Made by a program: the position numbers and the translations under genes. The notes beneath the pieces are model-generated. The model made no database searches. It worked only from the letters and a program-made list of their open reading frames with translations, and was not told where the DNA came from. Below, one piece after another: positions 44,521 through 54,251 of a stretch of 64,000 nucleotides of DNA. The first letter of the stretch is position 1. Each line of letters starts with the position of its first letter. Source of the stretch: Desertivirga arenae (GTDB lineage: Bacteria > Bacteroidota > Bacteroidia > Sphingobacteriales > Sphingobacteriaceae); NCBI RefSeq assembly GCF_017355785.1, contig NZ_JAFEWE010000005.1, positions 186,001 to 250,000 on the forward strand, in the 5' to 3' direction.

Positions 44521-45741
44521 CTATTGTTTGTTCCAGAATGTAAGCTCACTCATATTAGTATACCATCCTTCGTTGTTTGAATTGTGCTTAACGCGGATTC
44601 TTATATACCTAACAGGAGGTGGATTTTCCATTAAGTTTACCTTAAACGGTGCCTTACCGTCGTCAGTCCTTACAACTTCCTTCAAAAGCACCCATCCTTT
44701 TGCAATCGATTCATCTTTCCAGCCTCCGTCATTCCCTTTTAATGTTGTAGCCGCTCCGTTAAGATCTGCTCTACCCCAAACTTCAAAATTGTCTGGATTG
44801 TGGCAGCAGTCCCGACCTGTTTCTTCCAGCCGACCTAAATTGTTGTATACACGGCCAAGATCAATAGTAAAGTGAACAGGCATATAATCTCCTCCATTTG
44901 TATGGAAAACGTTACCCCAGCCCTGAGGGCCAACACTTCCATCCCACAATTTTTCATAGCTGGCACCTGAATCCCAAGGCTGAGCATCATTGGGAAGTTG
45001 AACAGCCTTGAACAACGACTTATCACACTCAACGTAAGAGTACACATGAGGAAAATTCTCATAGTTAGCTACGTAAAAGGTGTCTAAAGATCCCTGTGCT
45101 GGTATGTAAGAAGAACGGTACTGTATTTCTGTTCCAGGTTTAAAATCATCCAGCTGAATAGAACTTTCGTTAGATAGCAATTGCTTTTCTACAGATCTCC
45201 CGGCTTTGTTAACATACTTAATTGTAGTAGCAATATTAATAGTATCAGGAGAACCAAAGTTAAGCGTAAGGCGTCCAGTGTTATCATCCAACACATAAGG
45301 ACTACTCCCATTAAAGGCCCTGTTTAAAAGTCTTGCCTCATAGATACTACCATAAACCTTAACATTATTTACTTCCAGGGGAATAGACTTGTTTCCGTTC
45401 TTATCGAAAGAATAAATTGTAAAAGAATAAGTGTACTCGTTCAGATTTGGGATTACTACCTTTATTAGATCGTTCGTGTTATGCGAAGTTGCATTCACAG
45501 CGATAGAGTCACGCATATTATTCCAATAAACAATATATTTTGTAACGCTAGGATCCGGACTTGGGTTAAAGGAAAATCCTACCCTGTTTTTACCAGGCAG
45601 CACGCTCACTTTGGCCATGCGTCCGGGATAGACAACCTCTTTATTATTTAAGAAGGATTTAAATTCAGTATCTTCCTTACTGCAGCTGTAAACAATTATC
45701 CCGAGGATAAAGAAAAGTGTTACACGATATATCAATTTCAT
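44521..45741 (-). CDS. Surface lipoprotein with DUF4998 and discoidin-like (DUF5000) domains
   Basis: The 406-residue lipoprotein (lipobox VYSC, Cys20) has an N-terminal fibronectin-like part of the DUF4998 type (GRMAKVSVLPGKNRVGFSF) and a C-terminal discoidin/F5-F8-type domain (about 265-405) with LWDGSVGPQGWGNVFHT, FTIDLGRV, FEVWGR and VRYIRIRVKHN. Such proteins sit beside SusC/SusD and bind glycans at the cell surface, the role I infer. Its C-terminal half is related to that of the next gene upstream (LWDG...GWHT pattern), so the pair probably arose by duplication. It lies 20 bp after that gene. Confidence 0.82.
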   Translation of the reverse strand: MKLIYRVTLFFILGIIVYSCSKEDTEFKSFLNNKEVVYPGRMAKVSVLPGKNRVGFSFNPSPDPSVTKYIVYWNNMRDSIAVNATSHNTNDLIKVVIPNLNEYTYSFTIYSFDKNGNKSIPLEVNNVKVYGSIYEARLLNRAFNGSSPYVLDDNTGRLTLNFGSPDTINIATTIKYVNKAGRSVEKQLLSNESSIQLDDFKPGTEIQYRSSYIPAQGSLDTFYVANYENFPHVYSYVECDKSLFKAVQLPNDAQPWDSGASYEKLWDGSVGPQGWGNVFHTNGGDYMPVHFTIDLGRVYNNLGRLEETGRDCCHNPDNFEVWGRADLNGAATTLKGNDGGWKDESIAKGWVLLKEVVRTDDGKAPFKVNLMENPPPVRYIRIRVKHNSNNEGWYTNMSELTFWNKQ

Positions 45742-45761
45742 GTGTTAAATTCTTAAAGTTG

Positions 45762-46994
45762 TTAATCCGGATCTCCAAAAAATGTCATTTCCATTACGTG
45801 GGCGAAATCTCCGCCTGACCACGTATCGGATACTGCAAGCCGCAGATATTTAACTTTTGGTGCAGTAAGTGGCAGATTAAAATTTACGCCTCCTCTAACA
45901 AAAGCCTCATCCTGAGGAGTTGCAGACGTGCTTGGATTTCCCGAAGGAGGGTCTGGATAATGATAGTTAGCTAAATTTACCCAGTCACCCACAACTGTTC
46001 CAACTGGTGCTGTTCTCGGTAGTACTGCATCTTTAGGTTGGTCTTTAGCAGATCCCCAAAGAGCAAAGTTTTTTGGATTCCCATGGCCGTAGGCAAATTC
46101 ATTATAGCGTTCGAACATGATAAAACGGCTCAATTTTACACTAGCACCTAATCCAAATGTGGCAACTATAGGAAAACCCTTTCCGGAGTTAGTATGCCAT
46201 CCGTTCCCGTCGATCTTTCCGTCCCATAAATAAGGTAGCTCCCACCCATACCCAATTTCTCCATCTGTTGGAAGTCTGTAAGCAAAGAACTTACTTTTAT
46301 CTAACTGAGTTTCCGGCAGTGGTGTGATAGTTTGTACAGTTGTGTCCGACTTATTTCCAAACTTATCTGTAACATAATAGGCGAATTTCCTAGGAACTGC
46401 TGTGTAGCCCCGAATCGAATAATCAACATCAGTACTCTTTGTAAAATTCTGATCAACTACATCCAGTTGGTTCGAAGCTTCATCCAGCGTAAGAAAAATA
46501 ATTCCCACCGCCTTTTTGGCGTTATTAGTTGCTTTAATATTTACACCACCAAAATCAGGAGTAAGCGCAATTGAAGGTTTAATCAATAAATAGGGTGGAG
46601 TTAAAGGATGAACCTTTATAGTGACTGGATCAGACATAACATTGGCCCGGGATACTGCATAAAGGGTAACTTCGTAATCCTGACTTTTCGCAAAACCCTC
46701 AACAGTAATGGTGTCTGAATAGTAACTTGACTTGTTTTCAAGATTTTGAAAATCGTTAATCTTGTATCTGGCAAGAACATACAGAAGATTCTCAGAATTC
46801 GGTAAGGTGTACGTAATATGAGCACCACCGTTAAAGTTTTCGACTTTAACATTTGTTAAAATGCCCGGCTTGCTTTTATCGTTTGAGACAGGATCGTTAT
46901 ACGCATCGATGCGTTCACAGCTTGTGCTTAAAATACTCAATAGGCCAGCCAAAAGCAATAACGTTTTGAAGCTGTTTATAAGATTCTTTATCAT
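45762..46994 (-). CDS. Surface lipoprotein, DUF4959/DUF5126/DUF5000
   Basis: The 410-residue lipoprotein (signal to LSTSC) has the architecture DUF4959 (about 30-120; GILTNVKVENFNGGAHITY), DUF5126 (about 125-225) and DUF5000, a discoidin-like C-terminal domain (about 255-410; LPYLWDGKIDGNGWHTNSG and KYLRLAVSDTW). The same arrangement occurs in SusE-position proteins of B. thetaiotaomicron mannan/N-glycan loci such as BT3983-BT3994, so a surface glycan-binding role is inferred. I start at ATG 46994 because it gives a proper lipoprotein signal; an in-frame start at 47072 would overlap the susD gene. It is the third gene of the operon. Confidence 0.85.
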   Translation of the reverse strand: MIKNLINSFKTLLLLAGLLSILSTSCERIDAYNDPVSNDKSKPGILTNVKVENFNGGAHITYTLPNSENLLYVLARYKINDFQNLENKSSYYSDTITVEGFAKSQDYEVTLYAVSRANVMSDPVTIKVHPLTPPYLLIKPSIALTPDFGGVNIKATNNAKKAVGIIFLTLDEASNQLDVVDQNFTKSTDVDYSIRGYTAVPRKFAYYVTDKFGNKSDTTVQTITPLPETQLDKSKFFAYRLPTDGEIGYGWELPYLWDGKIDGNGWHTNSGKGFPIVATFGLGASVKLSRFIMFERYNEFAYGHGNPKNFALWGSAKDQPKDAVLPRTAPVGTVVGDWVNLANYHYPDPPSGNPSTSATPQDEAFVRGGVNFNLPLTAPKVKYLRLAVSDTWSGGDFAHVMEMTFFGDPD

Positions 46995-47025
46995 TTTACT
47001 ATATAATTTGTAAAAAGTCGATTTT

Positions 47026-48942
47026 TTACCAAAATGGATTCTGAACCAGGTTAGGGTTAATAACAATGTCATTATCCTTGATAGGCCACAAATAATCTTT
47101 TACTCCAAATACAGGGTTAACTAATGTTCTAGGTCTGTAAAAGTTTATTGCGTCTGCTTCGTATACATTCCATCCCTGTAGTGGGGTTCCCAACACATTT
47201 TGAAGTTCTTTCCATCTACGAAGATCCCATCCTGCCTGCGCTTCAAAACAAAGCTCTATTCTTCTTTCCTGATGAATAATATCTCGCATCCCCTCCTTTG
47301 TATTGATCTTATTTGGATTTCTAGAGTAGGTGGTCCAGGCCGCTTTTACTCCAGGTAGTCCGGCTCTTTCTCTTACTAAATCAATATATTTAAACACGTC
47401 AGAATTAGCTGGCCCGCTAAATTCATTTAAGCATTCAGAATATAGAAGATATAAGCCTGCAAGACGAATTAATGGAAGATGAAAAGGAACAGGCGTAAAA
47501 TTTTCGTCATATACTGATAAATAATTTACCAGCTTTTTAGGCCAATATCCTGTCACATTTAACCTGATCATATCTTTTGGTCCTGCAAAAGAGGTGCTTC
47601 CACGCGATTGTACATAGTACGCGTTATTCTGGTCGTACCTCCCATTTCCGAACCATATACCTCCATCAAATGCAATGCTGGCATAAAAACGAGATTCACG
47701 ATTAAAGTGAGCTCTCACTGTTTCGTATCCCTCTTTTACATAGTATCTAGTAGCTGCATCACCTGTTTTTATCGAATACCTATTAGTATAATCCCAGGTT
47801 TTATCTTCGTTTATAGGAACTCCTTTATCTGTATAGAACATCTCCTGTGTTTGAATAGGAACAGAAAAAGTAGAAGGGTTAGAGAATACATTGATAGTTG
47901 CTTTCTGAGTTAGACGAGGTGTAGCAAAACCTTGATAGTCAAAGGTTGGACTTTGAGGCCATACCGTCTCAGGATTTTCATCCCATTTCTCTGTTACGGA
48001 GTTCTGAATGGTTAAAACCTTCTTTAACTCGTCAGACAGCTGCCCAACCGTTGCAGGTGGGAGATAAGAATATAGTTTCATTCCCTGAGCTTCGCAGATT
48101 GTGATTGCAGCAAGACTAGCATCTGCAGCTTTCTTCCATTTCTGAGCATCAAAAGATGTCGGGAATAAATTAACGCCATTTTTGTCCTTAAAAGAAGCAT
48201 AGTCGGGATTTCCATTAAACAAAGGACTTGCAGCAGTTGCAAGTACTTCCGCTTTTAAAGCCAGGGCAATTGGACGGGTAATCCTTCCGAGTTCACGTGC
48301 TTGATTTGAAATAATCAAAGGTAAACCAGGAGTAGCTTCATCTAATAAAGCAACTATATAATCAACAACCTCGTCAACAGGTGCTCTTTTAACTCTTATT
48401 TCATCAGTACCACTCGTTATTTCAAGATTTTCCCGAACCAGAGGAATGGGTCCATACATTCGGAATAAGCAGTAGTGATAATAGGCTTTAAGGAACTTAG
48501 CTTCCGCTATCCACCTTTGCTTTTCTGATTCAGTTAAATCTATAGGTTTATCTATATTCTCCAGCATCGTGTTACATAATCTTATCGACCTGAAAAGACT
48601 ATAACTTCCATTTTCCCCATCCCACCTGTTAAGGCCCGGATTGGAGGAGTTTTGTCTCCCTTTTATTAAGTTGAAGCCAGTAACATTGAAATCTAAATAA
48701 TTGGTCAGATTTTCAGGATAAATAATTTCACCGGAAGTAGTAAAACCAGGATCTGAAGCAACATTAGACTGCCTTTGCAAATAAGCATAGCAGCTGAAAA
48801 GATAATTTTCCGCTTCATTTCTGTTTCTAAAGGCATACTCTAACGTTCCTAAATTATCAGGAGTAACGTCTAAATACTTTTTACAAGATGTGCCTGATAA
48901 TGCCAGCAATAACAAGCATATATATTTATAATATGATTTCAT
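47026..48942 (-). CDS. susD: SusD/RagB-family surface glycan-binding lipoprotein
   Basis: The 638-residue lipoprotein (Cys20 in LSGTSCKKYLDVTPDN) is the lid that pairs with SusC. TPR-like helices include YLFSCYAYLQRQ, WIAEAKFLKAYYHYCLFRMYGPIPLV (landmarks) and REIIHQERRIELCFEAQ-like MRDIIHQERRIELCFEAQAGW before the conserved DLRRWK. The C-terminus ends ending NLVQNPFW, as usual. It captures oligosaccharide on the cell surface and hands it to SusC. It starts 7 bp after the susC stop. Confidence 0.95.
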   Translation of the reverse strand: MKSYYKYICLLLLALSGTSCKKYLDVTPDNLGTLEYAFRNRNEAENYLFSCYAYLQRQSNVASDPGFTTSGEIIYPENLTNYLDFNVTGFNLIKGRQNSSNPGLNRWDGENGSYSLFRSIRLCNTMLENIDKPIDLTESEKQRWIAEAKFLKAYYHYCLFRMYGPIPLVRENLEITSGTDEIRVKRAPVDEVVDYIVALLDEATPGLPLIISNQARELGRITRPIALALKAEVLATAASPLFNGNPDYASFKDKNGVNLFPTSFDAQKWKKAADASLAAITICEAQGMKLYSYLPPATVGQLSDELKKVLTIQNSVTEKWDENPETVWPQSPTFDYQGFATPRLTQKATINVFSNPSTFSVPIQTQEMFYTDKGVPINEDKTWDYTNRYSIKTGDAATRYYVKEGYETVRAHFNRESRFYASIAFDGGIWFGNGRYDQNNAYYVQSRGSTSFAGPKDMIRLNVTGYWPKKLVNYLSVYDENFTPVPFHLPLIRLAGLYLLYSECLNEFSGPANSDVFKYIDLVRERAGLPGVKAAWTTYSRNPNKINTKEGMRDIIHQERRIELCFEAQAGWDLRRWKELQNVLGTPLQGWNVYEADAINFYRPRTLVNPVFGVKDYLWPIKDNDIVINPNLVQNPFW

Positions 48943-48949
48943 ATGGTAA

Positions 48950-51900
48950 TTACAAACTAACGTTTACACCAATGTTGTACACCTTCTGGATGGGGTAAGC
49001 AAAGCCGTTCCCACCCTGTTCCGGATCCCACATCTTAAAAGGACTCCAGGTTAAGAGATTAAGTCCGTTCATATATATCCGGCAATTATTTAACCTTATA
49101 CTCTTTGCAAGTCGCTTAGGCAAAGTATAACCTAATTCTAAAGATTTAAGACGAACCAGGCTTCCGTTACGCATCCACCATGTACTGGTTTGCAGGTTAT
49201 TTTCGATATCAGCTTTATTTAAACCGAGGCGAGGATAGAGAGCATACAAATCCTGATTTTGTTCTGACCAATGATTATCAGCAAATTCTCTCATCAACTG
49301 CGTGTTTCCCCATACCCAAGCTTCTTCACTCGGGACAAAAGGACTTACTTTCCTAGGGTCAATAAAGAAGGTCATTCTTGCCTGGCCTTGAAAAAATGCA
49401 GATAGATCAAAGTTCTTGAATCCCGATGTAAAACCTAAACCATAAACTATTTCAGGCGATTGAGGAAAACCAATAAAAGCTTGATCTGCGCCGTCAATCT
49501 TACCGTCGTTGTTCAAATCTCTGTACTTAATGTCACCTCCCTTCGGGGCTTTTCCATTTGCTGAAAATATTTGAGAAGGAGAATTTGCTGCTTCCTTGTC
49601 ATCCACAAAGAGTCGTTCTGCTATGTACCCCCATGCCCTGTTTATTGGCTGACCTGAAGTATATCTGTAAGATTCTCTCCATTGCGGTTCCTCATAATTC
49701 ACATACTTGTTTTTGGTAAATGTGAAGTTAGAGATTAGGCCGAGCCTAAGGCTTCTTCCAAGACTTCTGTTAAAATCCGCGTGAATGTCAATACCCTTTG
49801 AATTAGCTGTTCCGATATTCGCACTTACATCAGGTTTTCCCTGATAAATAGCCTCTAGCCCCATTGTGGTAGGTAAAGCTGCGCGGGTCATCAGAATATC
49901 CTCACGATCATTATTGTACACTTCTGCAGTGAGGTTCAAGCTATTGAAAAGTGTTAATTCCAGGCCAATGTTCGTTTGTTTTGAAGTCTCCCAGGTAATA
50001 TCTCTATTTTCGTAACTATTGATGTATACCCCACTGCGAGTATATCCGCTAGTCCCGAAGGATGCATAGTTTCCTCCACCATTTAAATTCACATCGGGCT
50101 GGTAAAAGAAGCGTTGGTTACCTATTGCGTCGTTACCTACAAGACCATAACTAGCACGGAACTTCAGTCGGTCAATAACATGCGTGATTCCACCTTTCCA
50201 AAAAGCTTCATTAGATACTACCCATCCCCCACCAATTGTTGGAAAAAAGCCGAACCTATGATTCTCGGAAAAACGCTCAGATCCATTGTACCCAAAATTC
50301 GTCTCAAGAAAATACTTGTTCCTGTAAGAATAGGTTAAGCGACCTGCGAGACCTAAGTTCCGATACGGAAGTGCATATTGAAGAGTGGCAACTGTATAAT
50401 CAGTTTTAGGGTCTTTTTTATTCGAATAGAGGGTTTGTTGCGCCGTTGCAATAAGAGTAGAATTTATGTTGTGGTTTCCAAAAGTCTTATCATAATTTAC
50501 AGAACCCTGGAAATACAAATACGTGTCAATATTAGGTTCTCCTGCACGGTACTCCAGATATTCCCTTGCGTCTCCAGGCTGACTGTTAAGCCAGTTCAAA
50601 GAATATTCTCCGGTTGTCCTGTTGTAGTTTTGAGCAGAATAATAAAAGGGTCGATAAGACATCTGGGAATCAAAATACGAATGACGGTTGGTGCTAAAAA
50701 TACCTCTGGCAGTTAATCCCTCAGTCAAAAAATCAAGCTTTTGATTCAATTCCAATTGAGCAGACATTCTCGACTCTGAAGAGTTTTTATGTCCCCTAAG
50801 TAGCGCAGCATAAGGATTATTATAGCCAATTACTGTTGATCCACTGGTAGTCGGTAATCCTGCATTTCCAAACAATATATGCTGTGCATTTCGATTCGCT
50901 TCATCAGGTGGGAAAAACGCAGGAAATTCTACAGGACTAGTGTGAACAGCAATATTATAAAGATCTGTCGAAAAGCCTCCATCAGCAGAAAGAGGGCCAT
51001 TATATTCATTGAAGTTACCAGAAAGGCGAACAATAAGTTCTGTCTTCTTCGTTAAATCGATGTTAACATTTGAACGAAGCTGGTAATTCTGAAATTTAAC
51101 GTTGCTGTTGTTATTATTACGGTCATCTTCTCTTAAAATACCATTATCAATATTATATGAGCCAGCTACATAGTATCTGGCAACACCCCCTCCTCCACTT
51201 ACGCTAAGATTTGCTCTCTGTGTTGTAGTTCTTTTCTTGAAGAGCAGCCCTAGCCAATCTACAGCTGGATATACATAAGGATTAGATCCAGGATCTTTGT
51301 TTACTGTCGCTTGAGTGTTTCTTATATCATTTGGAGTGAATCTTGGATCGCTCGTAACGTCTCTTGTAAGGATAGCCTCATTATATAGGTTCATATAAGT
51401 AATGGGGTCGGCCAGCTCTAAAGTTTTTGCAGACTCTGAAGATGAGTTCTCTAAACGGAAACTAATTTTTGCCTTACCCTCTTTTCCTTCCTTCGTGCTT
51501 ACGATAATTACTCCATTAGCTCCTCTTGCTCCATACAATGCAGTTGCACTTGCATCTTTTAAGATGGAGAAGCTGGCAATGTCATCGACTTGAAGACGGG
51601 CAAGATCAGATGGAGTTAGTTCCACATTATCAATTAAGATTAAAGGATCTCTCTTATAACCGAAAGTTGTAACGCCACGAACAAAGAATTCAGAGTTATC
51701 TTGCCCCGGCTGCCCGCTCCTTTGGTATCCTATAACACCCGCTACCTGACCAGCAATAGCATTTGTTAAATTACTGGCAGGAATTTTTAAATCGCCAGGC
51801 TTTACAGTTGTAACAGAGCCAACTATTGCTTCCTTACGTTGCTTAGTTCCATAAGCAACCACGACAACCTCATCAAGTTTACCCGAAGCTTTTAGTACTA

Positions 51901-52246
51901 TATTTAGAATTTTGTTATTAGCACTTACGGTCACCCTTTGATCACGGAAACCCACATAGGTCACTCTCAAAACTGTCCCTGTCTCAACATCCAGTACAAA
52001 CTTTCCGTTTAGATCTGTATTTGTTCCAACACCCTTTTTGTTTTCAGCGATAATGTTTACACCTATAAGCTTTTCTCCAAGCGAATCAGTAACGGTTCCT
52101 GTAACTGTAATTTTTGGAGTCTGAGCAGATGCACTAATACTTAAAAGATTAATAAATAAGAACACAATCCAATAAAGTCTGGCCGCAGGATCTCCTGACC
52201 TTTGAATGGTCAGCAGTGGCCACTTTAATTCGAAAATCTGTTTCAT
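48950..52246 (-). CDS. susC: SusC/RagA-family TonB-linked outer-membrane transporter
   Basis: The 1098-residue transporter imports oligosaccharide across the outer membrane with energy from TonB. It has a signal peptide (cleavage after ISASA), the CarboxypepD_reg-like domain (ITVTGTVTDSLGEKLIGVNI), the TonB-box area EVVVVAYGTKQRKEAIVGSV, the plug (RGVTTFGYKRDPLILIDNVE, SILKDASATALYGARGANGV) and a 22-strand barrel. No anti-sigma or sigma partner gene lies beside it. It is the first gene of the eight-gene operon; control by the GntR regulator at 54251 is an inference from position. Confidence 0.95.
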   Translation of the reverse strand: MKQIFELKWPLLTIQRSGDPAARLYWIVFLFINLLSISASAQTPKITVTGTVTDSLGEKLIGVNIIAENKKGVGTNTDLNGKFVLDVETGTVLRVTYVGFRDQRVTVSANNKILNIVLKASGKLDEVVVVAYGTKQRKEAIVGSVTTVKPGDLKIPASNLTNAIAGQVAGVIGYQRSGQPGQDNSEFFVRGVTTFGYKRDPLILIDNVELTPSDLARLQVDDIASFSILKDASATALYGARGANGVIIVSTKEGKEGKAKISFRLENSSSESAKTLELADPITYMNLYNEAILTRDVTSDPRFTPNDIRNTQATVNKDPGSNPYVYPAVDWLGLLFKKRTTTQRANLSVSGGGGVARYYVAGSYNIDNGILREDDRNNNNSNVKFQNYQLRSNVNIDLTKKTELIVRLSGNFNEYNGPLSADGGFSTDLYNIAVHTSPVEFPAFFPPDEANRNAQHILFGNAGLPTTSGSTVIGYNNPYAALLRGHKNSSESRMSAQLELNQKLDFLTEGLTARGIFSTNRHSYFDSQMSYRPFYYSAQNYNRTTGEYSLNWLNSQPGDAREYLEYRAGEPNIDTYLYFQGSVNYDKTFGNHNINSTLIATAQQTLYSNKKDPKTDYTVATLQYALPYRNLGLAGRLTYSYRNKYFLETNFGYNGSERFSENHRFGFFPTIGGGWVVSNEAFWKGGITHVIDRLKFRASYGLVGNDAIGNQRFFYQPDVNLNGGGNYASFGTSGYTRSGVYINSYENRDITWETSKQTNIGLELTLFNSLNLTAEVYNNDREDILMTRAALPTTMGLEAIYQGKPDVSANIGTANSKGIDIHADFNRSLGRSLRLGLISNFTFTKNKYVNYEEPQWRESYRYTSGQPINRAWGYIAERLFVDDKEAANSPSQIFSANGKAPKGGDIKYRDLNNDGKIDGADQAFIGFPQSPEIVYGLGFTSGFKNFDLSAFFQGQARMTFFIDPRKVSPFVPSEEAWVWGNTQLMREFADNHWSEQNQDLYALYPRLGLNKADIENNLQTSTWWMRNGSLVRLKSLELGYTLPKRLAKSIRLNNCRIYMNGLNLLTWSPFKMWDPEQGGNGFAYPIQKVYNIGVNVSL

Positions 52247-52649
52247 AAATTTCGTTTCATAATGGTTAATTGTTCAGCAATAAATTTGTGAAGAACTGAG
52301 AATTACATGTTTCAGCTGTCTCCTCATCTTGGTTAAATGATATTTCAAATGGTTAGTTATCGAGAAGATTTGAATCTCGGTTAGTAGAGTTCCACTCTTA
52401 ATGTTTATAGTAGCTTTTTAGTCATATGAATTTATTTAATTAAAGTTCTATTCTATTCTGTACTACAATAGTAAGGAAATAAATTCCACCTGCAAAATTT
52501 TTTATATCAAAATCAAAAATTAAATATTATAGACTCCTGCAAAGAAATACCACTGCTTATCAGGCACTTAATATAACTCACACTTCTGAGGGGTCGCAAA
52601 AGTAAGGGGCAACAGAAAGAGATAGATTAGGCCTTTACCAAAAAATTTA
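52247..52649. other. 403-bp region upstream of susC
   Basis: This AT-rich gap presumably contains the promoter and 5' leader of the glycan operon. A TACTTTTG octamer lies at 52597-52604. I see no gene, no repeat and no recognisable dyad for the GntR protein, though an operator cannot be excluded. Confidence 0.5.
52597..52604 (-). promoter_or_regulatory. Possible -7 promoter box of the susC operon (TACTTTTG)
   Basis: TAnnTTTG match on the minus strand, directly downstream of the symporter gene and about 350 bp before the susC ATG, implying a long leader. No TTG at -33 was found, as might fit an activator-dependent promoter. Confidence 0.35.
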
Positions 52650-54251
52650 TTATTTGGCTAGCACCAAGGGAGAAAAAACCAGATAGATGAGAACCATTAA
52701 TACCAAAAGCACAATGCTGTAATAATGCCTGTTCTTCCAGGGTGAAATATCCACCTTATTATTTAGTTCAAGAACGAATGGAGTAGCGCGAGGTTTTAAA
52801 CGGCCAATAATCAGCATTAACAAAGAGGTTATACAAAAGATAATGGCAACAACGTGTAGAAAATGAAGTTTAATATCAAAAACAAACTGACTAAGTAGAT
52901 AACAGATAATAAAAGTTACAAGCCCGGCTTTAGCGGCAAGGGCCGGAACCCTTTTTGTTATAAAACCCAAGAAAATAATAGTGAATATAGGTATAGTGAA
53001 TAATACACCAACCTTCTGCAGGTAGTTATAAAAACCCTGCTGAGAGAAGATTATGAAAGGCGCAAAAAAGACGGCAAATAATGAAATAGCAATCTGAAAA
53101 AGTCGTCCCGCCCTTACCAATTCATATTCCGAAGCTTCAACTCCGCGCTTTTTTTTCAAGTAAGGCTTATATAAATTCAACACGAACAGTGTACTGCTGC
53201 TGTTCAGACCTGCATTGTAAGTGGTTATAGCCGCTCCTAACAAAACAGAAGCTGTTAGTCCCACCAAAAAGCCTGGTAAAACATCTTTAACCAAGGTTGG
53301 AAAAACCTCTGCAGTATTATTTAGGGAAGGATACATATGAACAGCAATCAAGCCTGGGATATTAATTAACAGAGGGCAAAGCAGTTTAGCTAAACATGCA
53401 AGAGCGATTCCCTTCTGACTATCCTTCAGACTTTTGCCGGCTATTGCCTGCTGTATGATATACTGTTCCATACCCCAGTAATAAAGGTTCACTATGATCA
53501 TACCCGTAAACAAAGTAGAAAAAGGGACAGCATCTGTTTCTGATCCGATGGCATTTAGGTGTTCTTTCTTGGACGAGACAAGTACTTCTAATCCTGATTC
53601 TACACTTCCTCCTCCTAAATGCATAAGCCCATAATACGGGATAATCAATGCAAGAACGAACATACAGGTACTGAGTACTGTATCAGAGATCGTTATAGCT
53701 TTAAAGCCACCCAATATAGAGTAGAGACTTCCGAGTATTCCAATTACAAAAACAAGTAGCCAAATACTCTGCCAATAACTTATCCCGAAGAATGTGGGTA
53801 CATTGAACATACTGCTAAATGCTACTGCACCTCCATAAAGCACTGCTGGCAAAAGATTTACGATATAGCTGAATAAAAACACAATGGAGACAAGCAATTT
53901 CGTGTCCTTATCATAACGCTTCTCAAGAAAATCGGGAGTGGTCATTACCCCGGTTTTAAGATAAATGGGAATGAAGTATTCAGACACAATTAACATGGCA
54001 AACACCGAGGTAATTCCCCACCCGATGACCGACATGTTATTCATATAAACCGATTCATTCTCGCCAATAAACTGGTTTGAACTTATATTGCTGAAGAATA
54101 AAGAGGCACCTATTATAAGGTATCCATTAGTCCGACTCGCAAAGAAAAAATCAGTAGTAGTGGTTTTACTACTACCGGACGATTTCACAAACGAAATAAA
54201 TGCGGCTAAAAAAGTAAAAAAAACGAAGCTTAATACTATAGTAAGGTTCAC
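52650..54251 (-). CDS. Sodium/solute symporter (SSS family), probable sugar transporter
   Basis: The 533-residue inner-membrane protein has about 14 membrane helices and the SSS/SGLT signature: FFFASRTNGYLIIGASLFFSNISSNQFIG parallels the start of the Vibrio sodium/galactose symporter (landmark only), and AAITTYNAGLNSSSTLF corresponds to helix 8 where the sodium site lies. I infer uptake of a monosaccharide released from the glycan, such as galactose, fucose or mannose. The start is GTG, and the sequence TAGTG joins the regulator's stop to it, so the two are translationally coupled. Confidence 0.87.
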   Translation of the reverse strand: MNLTIVLSFVFFTFLAAFISFVKSSGSSKTTTTDFFFASRTNGYLIIGASLFFSNISSNQFIGENESVYMNNMSVIGWGITSVFAMLIVSEYFIPIYLKTGVMTTPDFLEKRYDKDTKLLVSIVFLFSYIVNLLPAVLYGGAVAFSSMFNVPTFFGISYWQSIWLLVFVIGILGSLYSILGGFKAITISDTVLSTCMFVLALIIPYYGLMHLGGGSVESGLEVLVSSKKEHLNAIGSETDAVPFSTLFTGMIIVNLYYWGMEQYIIQQAIAGKSLKDSQKGIALACLAKLLCPLLINIPGLIAVHMYPSLNNTAEVFPTLVKDVLPGFLVGLTASVLLGAAITTYNAGLNSSSTLFVLNLYKPYLKKKRGVEASEYELVRAGRLFQIAISLFAVFFAPFIIFSQQGFYNYLQKVGVLFTIPIFTIIFLGFITKRVPALAAKAGLVTFIICYLLSQFVFDIKLHFLHVVAIIFCITSLLMLIIGRLKPRATPFVLELNNKVDISPWKNRHYYSIVLLVLMVLIYLVFSPLVLAK

